Part shown: in pieces, positions 17,326 to 26,165 of the stretch
Layout: each line of letters opens with the position of its first letter
Position numbering within the stretch: position 1 is the first letter of the stretch
From: Evansella caseinilytica
GTDB lineage: Bacteria; Bacillota; Bacilli; Bacillales; Salisediminibacteriaceae
Direction of reading: 5' to 3'
Assembly: GCF_900107275.1 (NCBI RefSeq)
Contig: NZ_FNPI01000004.1
Span: forward strand, 1-64,000
DNA: 64,000 bases
Position numbers and translations under genes: made by a program
Notes under the pieces: generated by a model
The model's database searches: none
Told to the model about the DNA's origin: nothing
Seen by the model: the letters and a program-made list of their open reading frames with translations, nothing else

Positions 17326-17985
17326 TTGATCAAAGCGAGTACGACATTATATTTGGAACTGAGTGATTCTGCTGAAAATAAAAATCGCTATCGCAGCAAG
17401 CTGCTGGATTTTGACGATCAGCGTTTTTATATTGATTATCCTGTGGAACAAGTCACCAACAAGCCACATTTTTTCCTGCCGGGTACGCAATTCAGGGTAT
17501 GGTATCTCGGCGAGGATTCAGCGATTTATTTGTTTAATTCGGAAGTACTTGGCAAGGTGGAGCGAAAGCTGCCGATGCTTGTATTGAGTGATCCTGGTTT
17601 TGATCAGTATATCCGGGTGCAAAGGCGGGAATATGTCCGTATCGATGCGGCGGTTGACACAGCGGTTCATCCAATGAAGCAGGAATTTGAACCGTTTACC
17701 TCGGTCACGTTGGATATCAGCGGCGGCGGAGCTGCGGTTCTGTTGCCGAACAATCATCCATTGGAGCCTGAAATGCATGTGTTTCTCTGGCTTTCTCTGT
17801 CTTATCAAACCGGGGAAATATTAGCGGTGAAAGTGAAAGCTCGGTTAGTAAGAGTATTGGAAGAAAAAGGTATTACCAAAGGGTCATTCCAGTTTGTTGA
17901 CATCTCTGAACAGGAAAGACAAAAAATAGTCAGATTTTGTTTTGAAAAGCAATTAGCTATAAGAAAAAAGGAAATGAATTTGTAA
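17326..17985 (+). CDS. ypfA: PilZ-domain c-di-GMP receptor, YpfA-like
   Basis: The TTG at 17326, preceded by GGAAAGGGCGG, gives 219 residues, close to B. subtilis YpfA (MotI); longer starts reach into the flanking repeat. An N-terminal YcgR-like domain is followed by a PilZ domain with the RxxxR motif (RREYVR, near residue 105) and DISGGG. YpfA binds c-di-GMP and restrains flagellar rotation in B. subtilis. It lies upstream of cmk as expected. Confidence 0.82.
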   Translation: MIKASTTLYLELSDSAENKNRYRSKLLDFDDQRFYIDYPVEQVTNKPHFFLPGTQFRVWYLGEDSAIYLFNSEVLGKVERKLPMLVLSDPGFDQYIRVQRREYVRIDAAVDTAVHPMKQEFEPFTSVTLDISGGGAAVLLPNNHPLEPEMHVFLWLSLSYQTGEILAVKVKARLVRVLEEKGITKGSFQFVDISEQERQKIVRFCFEKQLAIRKKEMNL

Positions 17986-18102
17986 GGAAGCATCGCGGGG
18001 GAGTCCATACATTCCTTCTGAAAAAATAGACCCTGATTGTAAAAATATGATAAGATAATAAAAGTAAAGAGATCAAATCTTGTATAACAGAGAGGAACCA
18101 AC

Positions 18103-18786
18103 ATGAAGAAACAGATAAATATCGCAATTGACGGGCCGGCAGGGGCGGGTAAAAGCACGGTTGCAAAATTAGTTGCGGAAAAACTTTCATATATTTATAT
18201 TGATACTGGGGCAATGTACCGCTCCCTTACATACAAAGCAATCAGCAACGGCGTCGATGTCAATGACGGAAAAGCATTGCTCAACTTGCTGAATGGGCTG
18301 GAGATAAACTTGATTAATAAAAACGGGAAGCAATTAATTGTTGTCAACGATGCCGATGTTACGGAGGAAATCCGCACCCCCGCTGTAACTAATCAAGTTT
18401 CCTATGTTGCAAAACATTCAGAGATTCGCAGGGAAATGGTAAAGCGACAACAGCAGCTCGCAAATATAGGCGGAACCGTGATGGACGGCCGGGATATCGG
18501 TACGCATGTGCTGCCGGACGCGGAAGTGAAAGTATTTCTGACCGCTTCCGTCGATGAAAGGGCAAGGAGGCGTCACGAAGAGCAGCTTGCAAAAGGGCAG
18601 CAGTCCAATTTGGAGATTTTGAAGGAAGAAATCCGCCGCCGCGATAAAATCGATTCGGAACGGGAGGTTGCTCCGCTGGTAAAAGCGGAGGATGCAGTCG
18701 AAATCAATTCCACAGCGATGAAGATAACGGAAGTTGTTGAAGCGATTCTTTCCCTGGTGAATGAAAGAGAGGCTACGAAACAGTGA
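18103..18786 (+). CDS. cmk: Cytidylate kinase
   Basis: 227 residues. The P-loop GPAGAGKST at the N-terminus, DTGAMYRS and MDGRDIGT motifs identify CMP/dCMP kinase, which phosphorylates CMP and dCMP with ATP. The AGAGAGGAACC site supports the ATG. The stop overlaps the plsC start. Confidence 0.95.
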   Translation: MKKQINIAIDGPAGAGKSTVAKLVAEKLSYIYIDTGAMYRSLTYKAISNGVDVNDGKALLNLLNGLEINLINKNGKQLIVVNDADVTEEIRTPAVTNQVSYVAKHSEIRREMVKRQQQLANIGGTVMDGRDIGTHVLPDAEVKVFLTASVDERARRRHEEQLAKGQQSNLEILKEEIRRRDKIDSEREVAPLVKAEDAVEINSTAMKITEVVEAILSLVNEREATKQ

Positions 18787-19373
18787 GCAATTCATTATAT
18801 CGTTTTGGACAACTGCTCTGCCGCTGCTTTTTCCGCCTGTTTTTCCGCGTACAAATTTTAGGGAAAGAAAATATACCGGCAAGCGGCGGCGTTTTACTTT
18901 GTTGCAATCATATTCATAATTTCGATCCTCCACTGCTCGGTGCTTTTATCAAAAGACAGACGCGCTATATGGCAAAAGCAGAATTGTTTGAAGTACCGAT
19001 ACTGAAAACATTGATTACGAAGGTGGGGGCATTTCCGATCCGCCGGGGGATGAGCGACCGACAGGCATTGAGAACAGGATTGAAGCTACTGAAAGACGGG
19101 GAAGTTATCGGTATTTTTCCAGAGGGGACCAGGAGCAAGACTGGTGAACTTGGGGAAGGATTGGCGGGTGTCGGTTTTTTTGCCCTTCGCTCCGACGCCG
19201 CGGTAGTACCTTGCGCGATCACTGGCAGTTATAAACCATTTTCTACAGTGAAGCTCATCTATGGCAAACCGCTTGATCTGACTTCCTTTAAGGAAAGTCG
19301 TGCATCTGCGGAAGAAGTAACTAAAAAAATCATGGCAGGGATTCAGAACCTTCTTAACGAATATAAAAATTAA
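18783..19373 (+). CDS. plsC: 1-acyl-sn-glycerol-3-phosphate acyltransferase
   Basis: 196 residues from a GTG overlapping the cmk stop (GTGA). The acyltransferase motifs NHIHNFD (HX4D) and [12 protein letters not shown] are intact; an N-terminal hydrophobic stretch would associate it with the membrane. It makes phosphatidic acid from lysophosphatidate. Conserved cmk-plsC-rpsA order. Confidence 0.92.
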   Translation: MSNSLYRFGQLLCRCFFRLFFRVQILGKENIPASGGVLLCCNHIHNFDPPLLGAFIKRQTRYMAKAELFEVPILKTLITKVGAFPIRRGMSDRQALRTGLKLLKDGEVIGIFPEGTRSKTGELGEGLAGVGFFALRSDAAVVPCAITGSYKPFSTVKLIYGKPLDLTSFKESRASAEEVTKKIMAGIQNLLNEYKN

Positions 19374-19691
19374 GGTTGTTTAGTAAGGGAGCTTTTCTCC
19401 TGATTAAATAACCTCCAATACAGCACACTACACGCTAACATATTGCTGTATCGTTCAAGAAGGAGGACATAACAGTGGCAAGAAGTTCGAGGCGCGGCAG
19501 GCTCGAGCAGCAGAGCGTACAAGGGACGTACGTGAGCAGCAGAGAGGCACCGCCACGAAGAAATTTGCAGGCACAGTTTCCCGCACTTTTTGAACAACCT
19601 ATAATAAGGTAACTGCCTCCGATGTATGGAGGATGATATAAAAAAGTTCCAAGTCGCCCGCAAGTTTTCGGGTTATAGGGAGGTATTGTCA
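19374..19691 (+). repeat. Family B repeat in the plsC-ypfD gap
   Basis: The element runs from GTTCAAGAAGGAGGACAT (19453) to CCGCACTTTTTGAACAACC (19600). It contains the hairpin-forming TCGAG...CTCGA and CGTAC...GTACG blocks common to the family. This is the one copy where GTG follows the internal AGGAGG at a start-codon distance. The rest of the gap holds the ypfD ribosome site AGGGAGGT and nothing else recognised. Confidence 0.8.
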
Positions 19692-20849
19692 ATGGTAGAA
19701 GAGATGAATAACGACATGGCTGAGGTGAAATCCTTTTCAGTAGGGGAGATCGTCACAGGTACGGTCACTAAAGTGGAAGAAAAACAAGCGTTTGTAAACG
19801 TAGGATATAAATTGGATGGGTTGATCCCTATCAGTGAATTGTCCAGTTTGCACGTAGAAAAAGTAAGCGACGTTCTCTCCGAAGGGGATGAAGTAGAGCT
19901 TAAAGTGATCAAATCAAATGATGATGAGCTGGTTTTGTCAAAGCGAGCCGTTGCGGCGGAAAAGGCTTGGGAAGACCTTGAAGCAAAATTGGTTTCCGGT
20001 GAAGCATTCGAAGCGGAAGTCGCCGATGTTGTCAAAGGTGGACTCGTCGTCGATGTGGGAGTTCGCGGTTTTATCCCGGCATCGCTGGTAGAGCGTCATT
20101 TCGTCGAAGATTTCAGCGATTATAAAGGGAAAACACTTCGCTTAAAAGTCGTTGAATTAGATAAGGATAAAAATAAATTAATTTTGTCTCAACGAGCAGT
20201 ACTTGACGAAGAAGCTGCCGATAAGAAACGGCAAACATTGGAGTCGATCCAGGTAGGCAGCGTGATTGAAGGAAAAGTGCAGCGGCTGACGGATTTTGGA
20301 GCATTCGTTGATATCGGCGGTGTGGACGGTCTCGTACACATTTCGCAAATGGCTCATCAGCATGTGGAAACGCCGTCCGAAGTCGTCAATGAAGGAGATG
20401 CCATTAAGGTTAAAGTCCTTGGCGTTGACCGTGACAATGAGCGTATATCCTTATCTATTAAAGAAACGCTTCCGGGACCGTGGGAAGTTGTCGAAGGAAA
20501 AATCAAGGCTGGCGAGGTTCTTGAAGGGGTAGTGAAGCGCATTGTTTCCTTTGGTGCATTTATTGAGATTGCGCCGGGAGTGGAAGGGCTTGTTCATATT
20601 TCGCAGATAGCTAACCGGCATATCGGCACCCCGAGCGAAGTATTAACGGAAGGGGAACAGGTAAAAATAAAAGTATTGGATGTCAACCTGGATGAAAAAC
20701 GAATTTCATTAAGCATCCGTGCCCTGGAAGAGGAAAGGCAGGCTAAAATCGAAAACGAAGCCAAGCAGGAGTACCAAAAAGAAGAAGACCATTCCTCCTT
20801 CTCTCTTGGAGATGTTATCGGCGAACAATTAAAAAAATATAAAAATTAA
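19692..20849 (+). CDS. ypfD: S1-domain protein, ribosomal protein S1 homologue (YpfD)
   Basis: 385 residues from the ATG at 19692. Four S1 RNA-binding repeats are visible, each starting with a VGxxVxGxVxxV-type strand (about residues 15, 100, 187 and 272), with GLVHISQ in the last two. It is the Bacillus S1-like protein, shorter than the six-domain S1 of E. coli. It associates with ribosomes and mRNA; in B. subtilis it is not essential. Confidence 0.9.
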   Translation: MVEEMNNDMAEVKSFSVGEIVTGTVTKVEEKQAFVNVGYKLDGLIPISELSSLHVEKVSDVLSEGDEVELKVIKSNDDELVLSKRAVAAEKAWEDLEAKLVSGEAFEAEVADVVKGGLVVDVGVRGFIPASLVERHFVEDFSDYKGKTLRLKVVELDKDKNKLILSQRAVLDEEAADKKRQTLESIQVGSVIEGKVQRLTDFGAFVDIGGVDGLVHISQMAHQHVETPSEVVNEGDAIKVKVLGVDRDNERISLSIKETLPGPWEVVEGKIKAGEVLEGVVKRIVSFGAFIEIAPGVEGLVHISQIANRHIGTPSEVLTEGEQVKIKVLDVNLDEKRISLSIRALEEERQAKIENEAKQEYQKEEDHSSFSLGDVIGEQLKKYKN

Positions 20850-21228
20850 TGGAGAGAAGTTCTTAATAGTGTTTGTTCAAAAAGATCGGTTTTTATCTTT
20901 TTGAACAAACACGATGCAATGAGTGGAGCCGATGCATTTCTTTAAAGCCGGCTATGAGTGGGGTTCTCGTAGTCGGCGCATCGTGCGGAACCATTGCCTT
21001 TTTGAACACCCTCTAATACGGAAGGTAGTTTTTGAACAACCGCAAATAAAATAAGTGAGGTTCAAAAAGGAGGACATCACGGCGGCAAGAAGGTCGAGGC
21101 GCGGCAGGCTCGAGCAGCGGATCGTACAAGGAAAGTACGTGAGCAGCGGAGAGACAACGCGGGCGTTGAGATTCGCCGGCGCAGTGTCCTGGACTTTTTG
21201 AACATCCTCTATACGGAAGGTGATAGAA
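20850..21228 (+). repeat. Family A short form followed by family B, in the ypfD-fni gap
   Basis: Family A copy 20869-21013: perfect hairpin 20869-20912, body joined at CAATGAGTGGAGCC, right end GAACACCCTC. It is flanked by TAATA on both sides (about 20864-20868 and 21014-21018). Family B copy about 21056-21209. A short stretch TACGGAAGGT follows both elements, at about 21017 and 21210, so the fni ribosome-site region is duplicated. There is no room for another gene. Confidence 0.85.
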
Positions 21229-22281
21229 TTGAGTCGCGCAAAACGAAAGCTAGACCATATTTCCCATGCTCTAAAAACGGGGCAGAAGCAGGACACAGGT
21301 TTTGGCGATATTCGATTCATCCATCAAAGCCTGCCAAACACGAATGTAGACAATGTGTCGTTAACTGCTTATTTCGGCGAACTGAAAGTCAGTTCGCCGA
21401 TTTTTATCAATGCGATGACAGGCGGCGGCGGCGCTGTAACGGAAAAAATCAATTCGCAGTTAGCCGAACTGGCCTGCATCCTTGACATTCCGCTCGCAGT
21501 CGGTTCCCAGATGGCGGCGATCAAAGATCCGGCGGAGAAAAACTCTTATCAGATAGTAAGGAAGAAAAATCCCCGAGGAGTGATATTTGCAAATATCGGC
21601 AGTGAGGCAACGATTGACCAAGCAAAGGCATGCGTAGACATGCTGGAAGCCAATTGTCTTCAAGTTCATTTAAATGTGATTCAGGAGCTCGTCATGCCGG
21701 AAGGGGACCGTCATTTTGAGGGAGCGCTTTCACGTGTTGAAAAGATTGCAAACCATGTCAATGTACCGGTGATCGTGAAAGAAGTAGGTTTTGGGATGAG
21801 TATGGAAACGATAAAAAAAATAGTGAGTACCGGGGTTTCAATAGTGGACATCGGCGGGTTCGGAGGGACAAACTTCTCCAAAATTGAAAACGAGCGTCGA
21901 CTATCGCCGTATTCTTTTTTCGATGATTGGGGCATTCCGACGGCAATCAGTATTGCAGAAGCAAGAAACGCTGCCGAAAATATCACGATCGCCGCTTCCG
22001 GCGGCATTCAGACCGCCCTCGATGTTGCCAAAGCCCTTGCTTTAGGGGCAAATGTTGCCGGACTGGCAGGAAAGGTTCTCCAGTGGCTGACAGCAAACGG
22101 ACTGGAGTTTACCTTGGAAAAGATAAACGGAATGTTGTATGAGCTGAAGTTGATATTGGCAGCGCTGGGGGCGGAGGATATTTCAGCATTGCAACGTACT
22201 CCTCTCGTGATTCACGGCAATACCCTTTCCTGGCTTAAACAGCGGGGAATAAATGCAGATGATTATGCGTTAAGGGGATAG
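21229..22281 (+). CDS. fni: Isopentenyl-diphosphate delta-isomerase, type 2 (FMN)
   Basis: 350 residues from the TTG at 21229, 8 nt after GGAAGG; the GTG at 21220 is too close to that site. FMN-binding TIM-barrel protein with RKLDHI at the N-terminus, MTGGGG near residue 65, QVHLNVIQELVMPEGDR and DIGGFGGTNF. It interconverts isopentenyl and dimethylallyl diphosphates, feeding the heptaprenyl synthase encoded in this window. Confidence 0.93.
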   Translation: MSRAKRKLDHISHALKTGQKQDTGFGDIRFIHQSLPNTNVDNVSLTAYFGELKVSSPIFINAMTGGGGAVTEKINSQLAELACILDIPLAVGSQMAAIKDPAEKNSYQIVRKKNPRGVIFANIGSEATIDQAKACVDMLEANCLQVHLNVIQELVMPEGDRHFEGALSRVEKIANHVNVPVIVKEVGFGMSMETIKKIVSTGVSIVDIGGFGGTNFSKIENERRLSPYSFFDDWGIPTAISIAEARNAAENITIAASGGIQTALDVAKALALGANVAGLAGKVLQWLTANGLEFTLEKINGMLYELKLILAALGAEDISALQRTPLVIHGNTLSWLKQRGINADDYALRG

Positions 22282-22332
22282 GAACAAGAACAAAAGTGTT
22301 ATCAGTACAAATTCCCCCTTGATTTTGTGAAA

Positions 22333-22380
22333 AAAGGAGCTTTGAGGACAAAACATATTGTCTCAAAAGCTCCTTTTTTA
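22333..22380. terminator. Bidirectional terminator between fni and ypzI
   Basis: AAAGGAGCTTTGAG...CTCAAAAGCTCCTTTTTT forms a long stem with T runs usable from both strands, fitting convergent fni and ypzI. Confidence 0.75.
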
Positions 22381-22403
22381 AAGCTAACAACTTGGCGATG
22401 GGC

Positions 22404-22541
22404 TTATTTTTTTCTTTGCCTTTTTCTCGCTTCTTCCGCGCTTTCCAGTGTCGCTCCACCTTTATATGCGAAACTTTGATCTCTGTCGGACTGCACACGT
22501 CCTTCCTTGCGCTGCCTTGCTTCCTGACGATCCTTTCCCAT
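22404..22541 (-). CDS. ypzI: YpzI family protein
   Basis: A 45-residue reverse-strand gene. It reads MGKDRQEARQRKEGRVQSDR and then DQSFAYKGGATLES, close to Bacillus YpzI, and is rich in charged residues. The start has a perfect AAAAAGGAGGTTTGTATA site. The position between fni and yphA is the usual place for ypzI. Function unknown. Confidence 0.85.
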   Translation of the reverse strand: MGKDRQEARQRKEGRVQSDRDQSFAYKGGATLESAEEARKRQRKK

Positions 22542-22681
22542 TATACAAACCTCCTTTTTCAAACAATTATGTATATTTTCCCCGGAAAGTTGCCGAATAT
22601 GTAATAGGCGTGTTTTTTCATATCAGGGTGTGACGAGCGAGGTATCGTCTGTCAAATAAACAAGCCGGTTTTTGCGTTTAA

Positions 22682-23043
22682 GTGTTTGTTCAAAAAGATC
22701 GGTTTTTATCTTTTTGAACAAATACGAAGCAATGAGCCGGGCTTCACTGAGAAGCTGCGAACTGTCTCATTGTGCCATCGCGCGCGATGGCACTTGGATC
22801 AACATCAGTGAAATACTGGCAGAGGAAGAGACAATGAGTGGAGCCGATGCATTCTTTTCAGGCCGGCTGTGAGTGGTTTTCTCGGAACCAGGATGGTGAC
22901 ATTCCGCTGTTACTCACAAATGCAACCTGAATGTGCTTCATCGAGTCAGTTTGAATCGAGTAACCGCAGACGCAGGACGTGAGTGGTACTTAAGCGGAAT
23001 TGGGCGCATCGTGCGGAACCATTGCCTTTTTGAACACGCTCTT
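22682..23043 (+). repeat. Family A repeat, best preserved long form
   Basis: Runs from GTGTTTGTTCAAAAAGAT to GGAACCATTGCCTTTTTGAACACGCTC. Contents in order: 18-bp hairpin; CAATGAG; the palindrome GTGCCATCGCGCGCGATGGC with AC; a second CAATGAG; a GGCCGGCTGTGAGTGG block; the CCGCAGACGCAGGACGTGAG block; and the terminal repeat. TTTAA stands directly outside each end, a candidate 5-bp duplication. Between ypzI (22541) and 22682 nothing else was recognised. Confidence 0.85.
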
Positions 23044-23084
23044 TAAGGAGTTGTTAGACGGCAATCGGATAGGAGGAACGATCG

Positions 23085-23717
23085 ATGGATGGTTTTTGGT
23101 TTTTTTGGGTATTTTGGCTGATCATTATTGCGACAGCATTTTTTGATGATAACGTAAAAAGAAAAGAAATAAAATTATTTTTTTGTTTTGCACTCATTAT
23201 CAGTTCGATGATAACGATTACGCTGCCTGCGGTGGCAATCCGCCTATCGTTTTTGCTCGCTGCATTATTGACTTATTACTATTTGCCGAAAGCATCGAAG
23301 CGGAATATGGTTTATTCATTTTGTTTGAGCGGTTTATTATCGGGCGTATACCTGCTTTTTCATTACTTCGTCTATTTTGAACCGGTGTGGCTGTATTTAT
23401 CTCCGACGACAATGATTTCGTCTTTATCATTTGTTATTGTTATCGTCTTGATTAACAATCATGTTCGACGAATAGCTGTTATGGCCGCGGGCATGCTTCA
23501 AGGAGAAATAATTCTGGCATTCCTGTTATACGAGCGCTACCATCCGATTCTTGATACCTATATTATCGGGAATTATGCTTTTTTAGACATTGCCTCCATC
23601 GGCTTATTGCTGGTTTTGTGCTGGAACGGTATAGAAAAACTGATGAACTATGTTAAGATAGAATGGTATCAACGAAGACTCCGCGCCCAGGCTTCCCATA
23701 AAAAACTAAATGCCTGA
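23085..23717 (+). CDS. yphA: Membrane protein YphA
   Basis: 210 residues with about six to seven hydrophobic segments and a basic C-terminal tail. The ATG at 23085 follows AGGAGGAACGATCG. It matches YphA of B. subtilis by size, topology and position between fni/ypzI and der. Function unknown. Confidence 0.7.
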   Translation: MDGFWFFWVFWLIIIATAFFDDNVKRKEIKLFFCFALIISSMITITLPAVAIRLSFLLAALLTYYYLPKASKRNMVYSFCLSGLLSGVYLLFHYFVYFEPVWLYLSPTTMISSLSFVIVIVLINNHVRRIAVMAAGMLQGEIILAFLLYERYHPILDTYIIGNYAFLDIASIGLLLVLCWNGIEKLMNYVKIEWYQRRLRAQASHKKLNA

Positions 23718-24104
23718 AGCAAGGTGGTTTCCATACCGCCGCAATTGGTAAATGAAAATATTTGATGGAAATTTGTCCAACTATCTGCGAGTTTGTTATA
23801 ATGTTGTAGCCAACGATCCTTTCTTAGCTGAATTAGGGAAGGATTTTCTATATGAGGAAGTTCAAAAAGTCCGGGAAACAGCGCCTGCGAATCTCATCGT
23901 TGCGTTGCCTCTACGCTGCTCACGTACGTATCCATGTACGCTGTGCTGCTCGAGCCTGCCGCGCCTCGATCTTCTTGTCTCTGTGATGTCCTCCTTTTTG
24001 AACGAATATTATTGTGAGGAAGTTCAAAAAGTCCGGGAAACTATGTCTAACACTACATGAGGAAGTTCAGTCTTCATGGGTAAAGTGAAAGTGAGGAATA
24101 ACCA
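23718..24104 (-). repeat. Family B repeat and partial copies before der
   Basis: A reversed family B element extends from GAGGAAGTTCAAAAAGTCCGGG (23854) to CCTCCTTTTTGAAC (24003). The same start, GAGGAAGTTCAAAAAGTCC, recurs at about 24015 and a shorter piece at about 24058, so three staggered element ends stand in a row. The open frame across this region is repeat sequence, not a gene. Confidence 0.8.
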
Positions 24105-25421
24105 TTGTCGAAACCAGTTATAGCTATTGTAGGAAGACCGAATGTGGGGAAATCAACAATTTTTAATCGCATTGTAGGAGAACGTATTGCCATTGTCGAA
24201 GATAAACCAGGGGTTACCCGCGACCGCATATACAGCTCAGCAGAATGGTTAAATCAGGAATTTAACATTATCGACACAGGCGGCATTGAGATAAACGACG
24301 AACCGTTGATGATGCAAATGCGGTACCAAGCCGAGGTGGCCATTGATGAAGCGGATGTCATCTGCTTTATTGTAAATGGCAGAGAAGGAGTAACCGCCGC
24401 TGATGAAGAAGTGGCGCAAATGCTTTTTCGTACAAAAAAGCCTGTTGTCCTTGGCGTTAACAAATTAGACGACCACACGATGCACGAACGCCTTTACGAA
24501 TTTTACGGGCTCGGTATCGGAGAACCGATTGCTATTTCCGGTTCGCATGGTATCGGTCTCGGAGATTTGCTGGATGAAGCGGTTAAACACTTCCCGAAAG
24601 AGAAGCACGAGGAGTATGATGAAGATACGATCAAAATCAGCCTTATCGGACGTCCGAATGTCGGGAAATCCTCACTTGTCAATGCCATATTAGGGGAAGA
24701 GCGTGTCATTGTCAGCAACATTCCGGGAACGACGAGGGATGCCATTGATACGCCGTTTTCGAAAGATGGACAAGAATATGTCGTCATTGATACGGCGGGA
24801 ATGCGTAAAAAAGGCAAGGTTTATGAAAGTACCGAGAAATATTCCGTCCTTCGCGCGCTCAAAGCGATCGATCGTTCCGATGTTGTCTTGATGGTATTGA
24901 ATGCGGAGGAAGGGCTCATTGAACAGGACAAGAAAATCGCAGGCTATGCCCATGAAGCCGGCCGTGCGGTGATTCTCGTTGTCAACAAGTGGGATGCCGT
25001 TGAAAAAGACGATAAAACGATGAAGGAATTTGAAGACAAGATTCGGGCGGAGTTTTTGTATTTAGACTATGCGCCGATTCTGTTTCTTTCTGCAAAAACA
25101 AAGCGGCGGCTGCAGCACTTATTGCCGCTTGTGAATGAAGTAAGTGAAGCTCATAATTTGCGTGTGCAAACGCACGTGTTAAACGACCTGATAGTCGATG
25201 CGGTAACAATGAATCCTACGCCGACGGATTCCGGGGGGAAACGGCTTAGGATCAGCTATTGCACGCAAGTTGCCGTTGCTCCGCCAACGTTTATTTTGTT
25301 TGTGAATGATCCGGAGCTGCTGCATTTTTCGTACAAGCGTTACTTGGAAAATCGGATTCGTGACACATTCAGTTTTAAAGGAGCGCCGATCCGCATCATC
25401 GCGAGAAAGAAAAATGAATAG
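24105..25421 (+). CDS. der: Ribosome-assembly GTPase Der (EngA)
   Basis: 438 residues from a TTG start. Two tandem Era-like GTPase domains are seen: GRPNVGKST with DTGG and NKLD in the first (residues 10-160), GRPNVGKSS with DTAGMRKK and NKWD in the second (about 178-350), then a KH-like C-terminal domain. Der acts in 50S subunit maturation and is essential. Confidence 0.95.
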   Translation: MSKPVIAIVGRPNVGKSTIFNRIVGERIAIVEDKPGVTRDRIYSSAEWLNQEFNIIDTGGIEINDEPLMMQMRYQAEVAIDEADVICFIVNGREGVTAADEEVAQMLFRTKKPVVLGVNKLDDHTMHERLYEFYGLGIGEPIAISGSHGIGLGDLLDEAVKHFPKEKHEEYDEDTIKISLIGRPNVGKSSLVNAILGEERVIVSNIPGTTRDAIDTPFSKDGQEYVVIDTAGMRKKGKVYESTEKYSVLRALKAIDRSDVVLMVLNAEEGLIEQDKKIAGYAHEAGRAVILVVNKWDAVEKDDKTMKEFEDKIRAEFLYLDYAPILFLSAKTKRRLQHLLPLVNEVSEAHNLRVQTHVLNDLIVDAVTMNPTPTDSGGKRLRISYCTQVAVAPPTFILFVNDPELLHFSYKRYLENRIRDTFSFKGAPIRIIARKKNE

Positions 25422-25538
25422 CGAAGCTGTGCCGTAGAGCAATGAAGGCTGGATATGAGCATGGATATATCTATCATACAGCGTTCGTGCCTTGAAGCCG
25501 AGGAAGAATATCATTAAAAAAGCAAATGGGGGGTTGTG

Positions 25539-26147
25539 ATGACGACGTTTATTTCGATTGCTATATCGTATTTCATCGGTTCCATCAGTTTCAGTTATAT
25601 TTTAACGAAGAAAATAAAGAAAGTGGACATCCGCCAGCACGGGAGCGGAAATGCCGGTGCGACGAATACATTACGCGTTCTTGGCGTCGGCCCGGCTGTT
25701 GCCGTTTTGCTGCTGGACTGCGTGAAAGGAATAGCGGCAGTGCTGTTAGGGTTGACCATTACCGGAGATCCCTTTGTTGCCGGCGCGAGCGGTTTGGCTG
25801 CGATTATCGGTCACAACTGGCCGATTTATTATGGCTTTCGAGGGGGGAAAGGGGTGGCTACGACAATCGGGGTATTGGTAACGATGGTCTTTTTTGCCGC
25901 GTTGATCTCCGGCATCATCGCGATTCTGTCCATTGTCATTACCCGGTTTGTTTCTTTAGGTTCGCTAATCTTTGTAGCAGGAACTGCAATCTTATCGGTC
26001 GCGTTTGCTAATTATTTTCATTATCCGAGCTATTATCCGATTTTTACGGTTACAATTGCCCTCCTCTCATTATGGCGCCACCGAACGAATATTAAACGGC
26101 TGATAAACGGGGAAGAAAATAAAATAGGAAAAAAGGCGTCTACATAA
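25539..26147 (+). CDS. plsY: Acyl-phosphate:glycerol-3-phosphate acyltransferase
   Basis: About 202 residues, five hydrophobic segments, with the PlsY motifs GSGNAGATNTLRVLG (near residue 36), GHNWPIYYGFRGGKGVAT and a third near the C-terminus. It transfers acyl groups from acyl-phosphate to glycerol-3-phosphate. It is followed 18 nt later by gpsA, which makes its substrate; in B. subtilis plsY is elsewhere, so this der-plsY-gpsA order differs. Confidence 0.9.
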   Translation: MTTFISIAISYFIGSISFSYILTKKIKKVDIRQHGSGNAGATNTLRVLGVGPAVAVLLLDCVKGIAAVLLGLTITGDPFVAGASGLAAIIGHNWPIYYGFRGGKGVATTIGVLVTMVFFAALISGIIAILSIVITRFVSLGSLIFVAGTAILSVAFANYFHYPSYYPIFTVTIALLSLWRHRTNIKRLINGEENKIGKKAST

Positions 26148-26165
26148 TTATCTGGGGGAATGATC

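Noticed and set aside
22745-22845. Conserved pseudoknot in family A (TTCACTGA with TCAGTGAA crossing CTCATTGT with ACAATGAG)
   Set aside because: The pairing holds in the 22682 copy, but the first stem is broken in the copies at 121 and 9225, so there is no comparative support.
23752-24060. 102-codon forward frame before der
   Set aside because: It consists of a reversed family B repeat and partial repeat ends.
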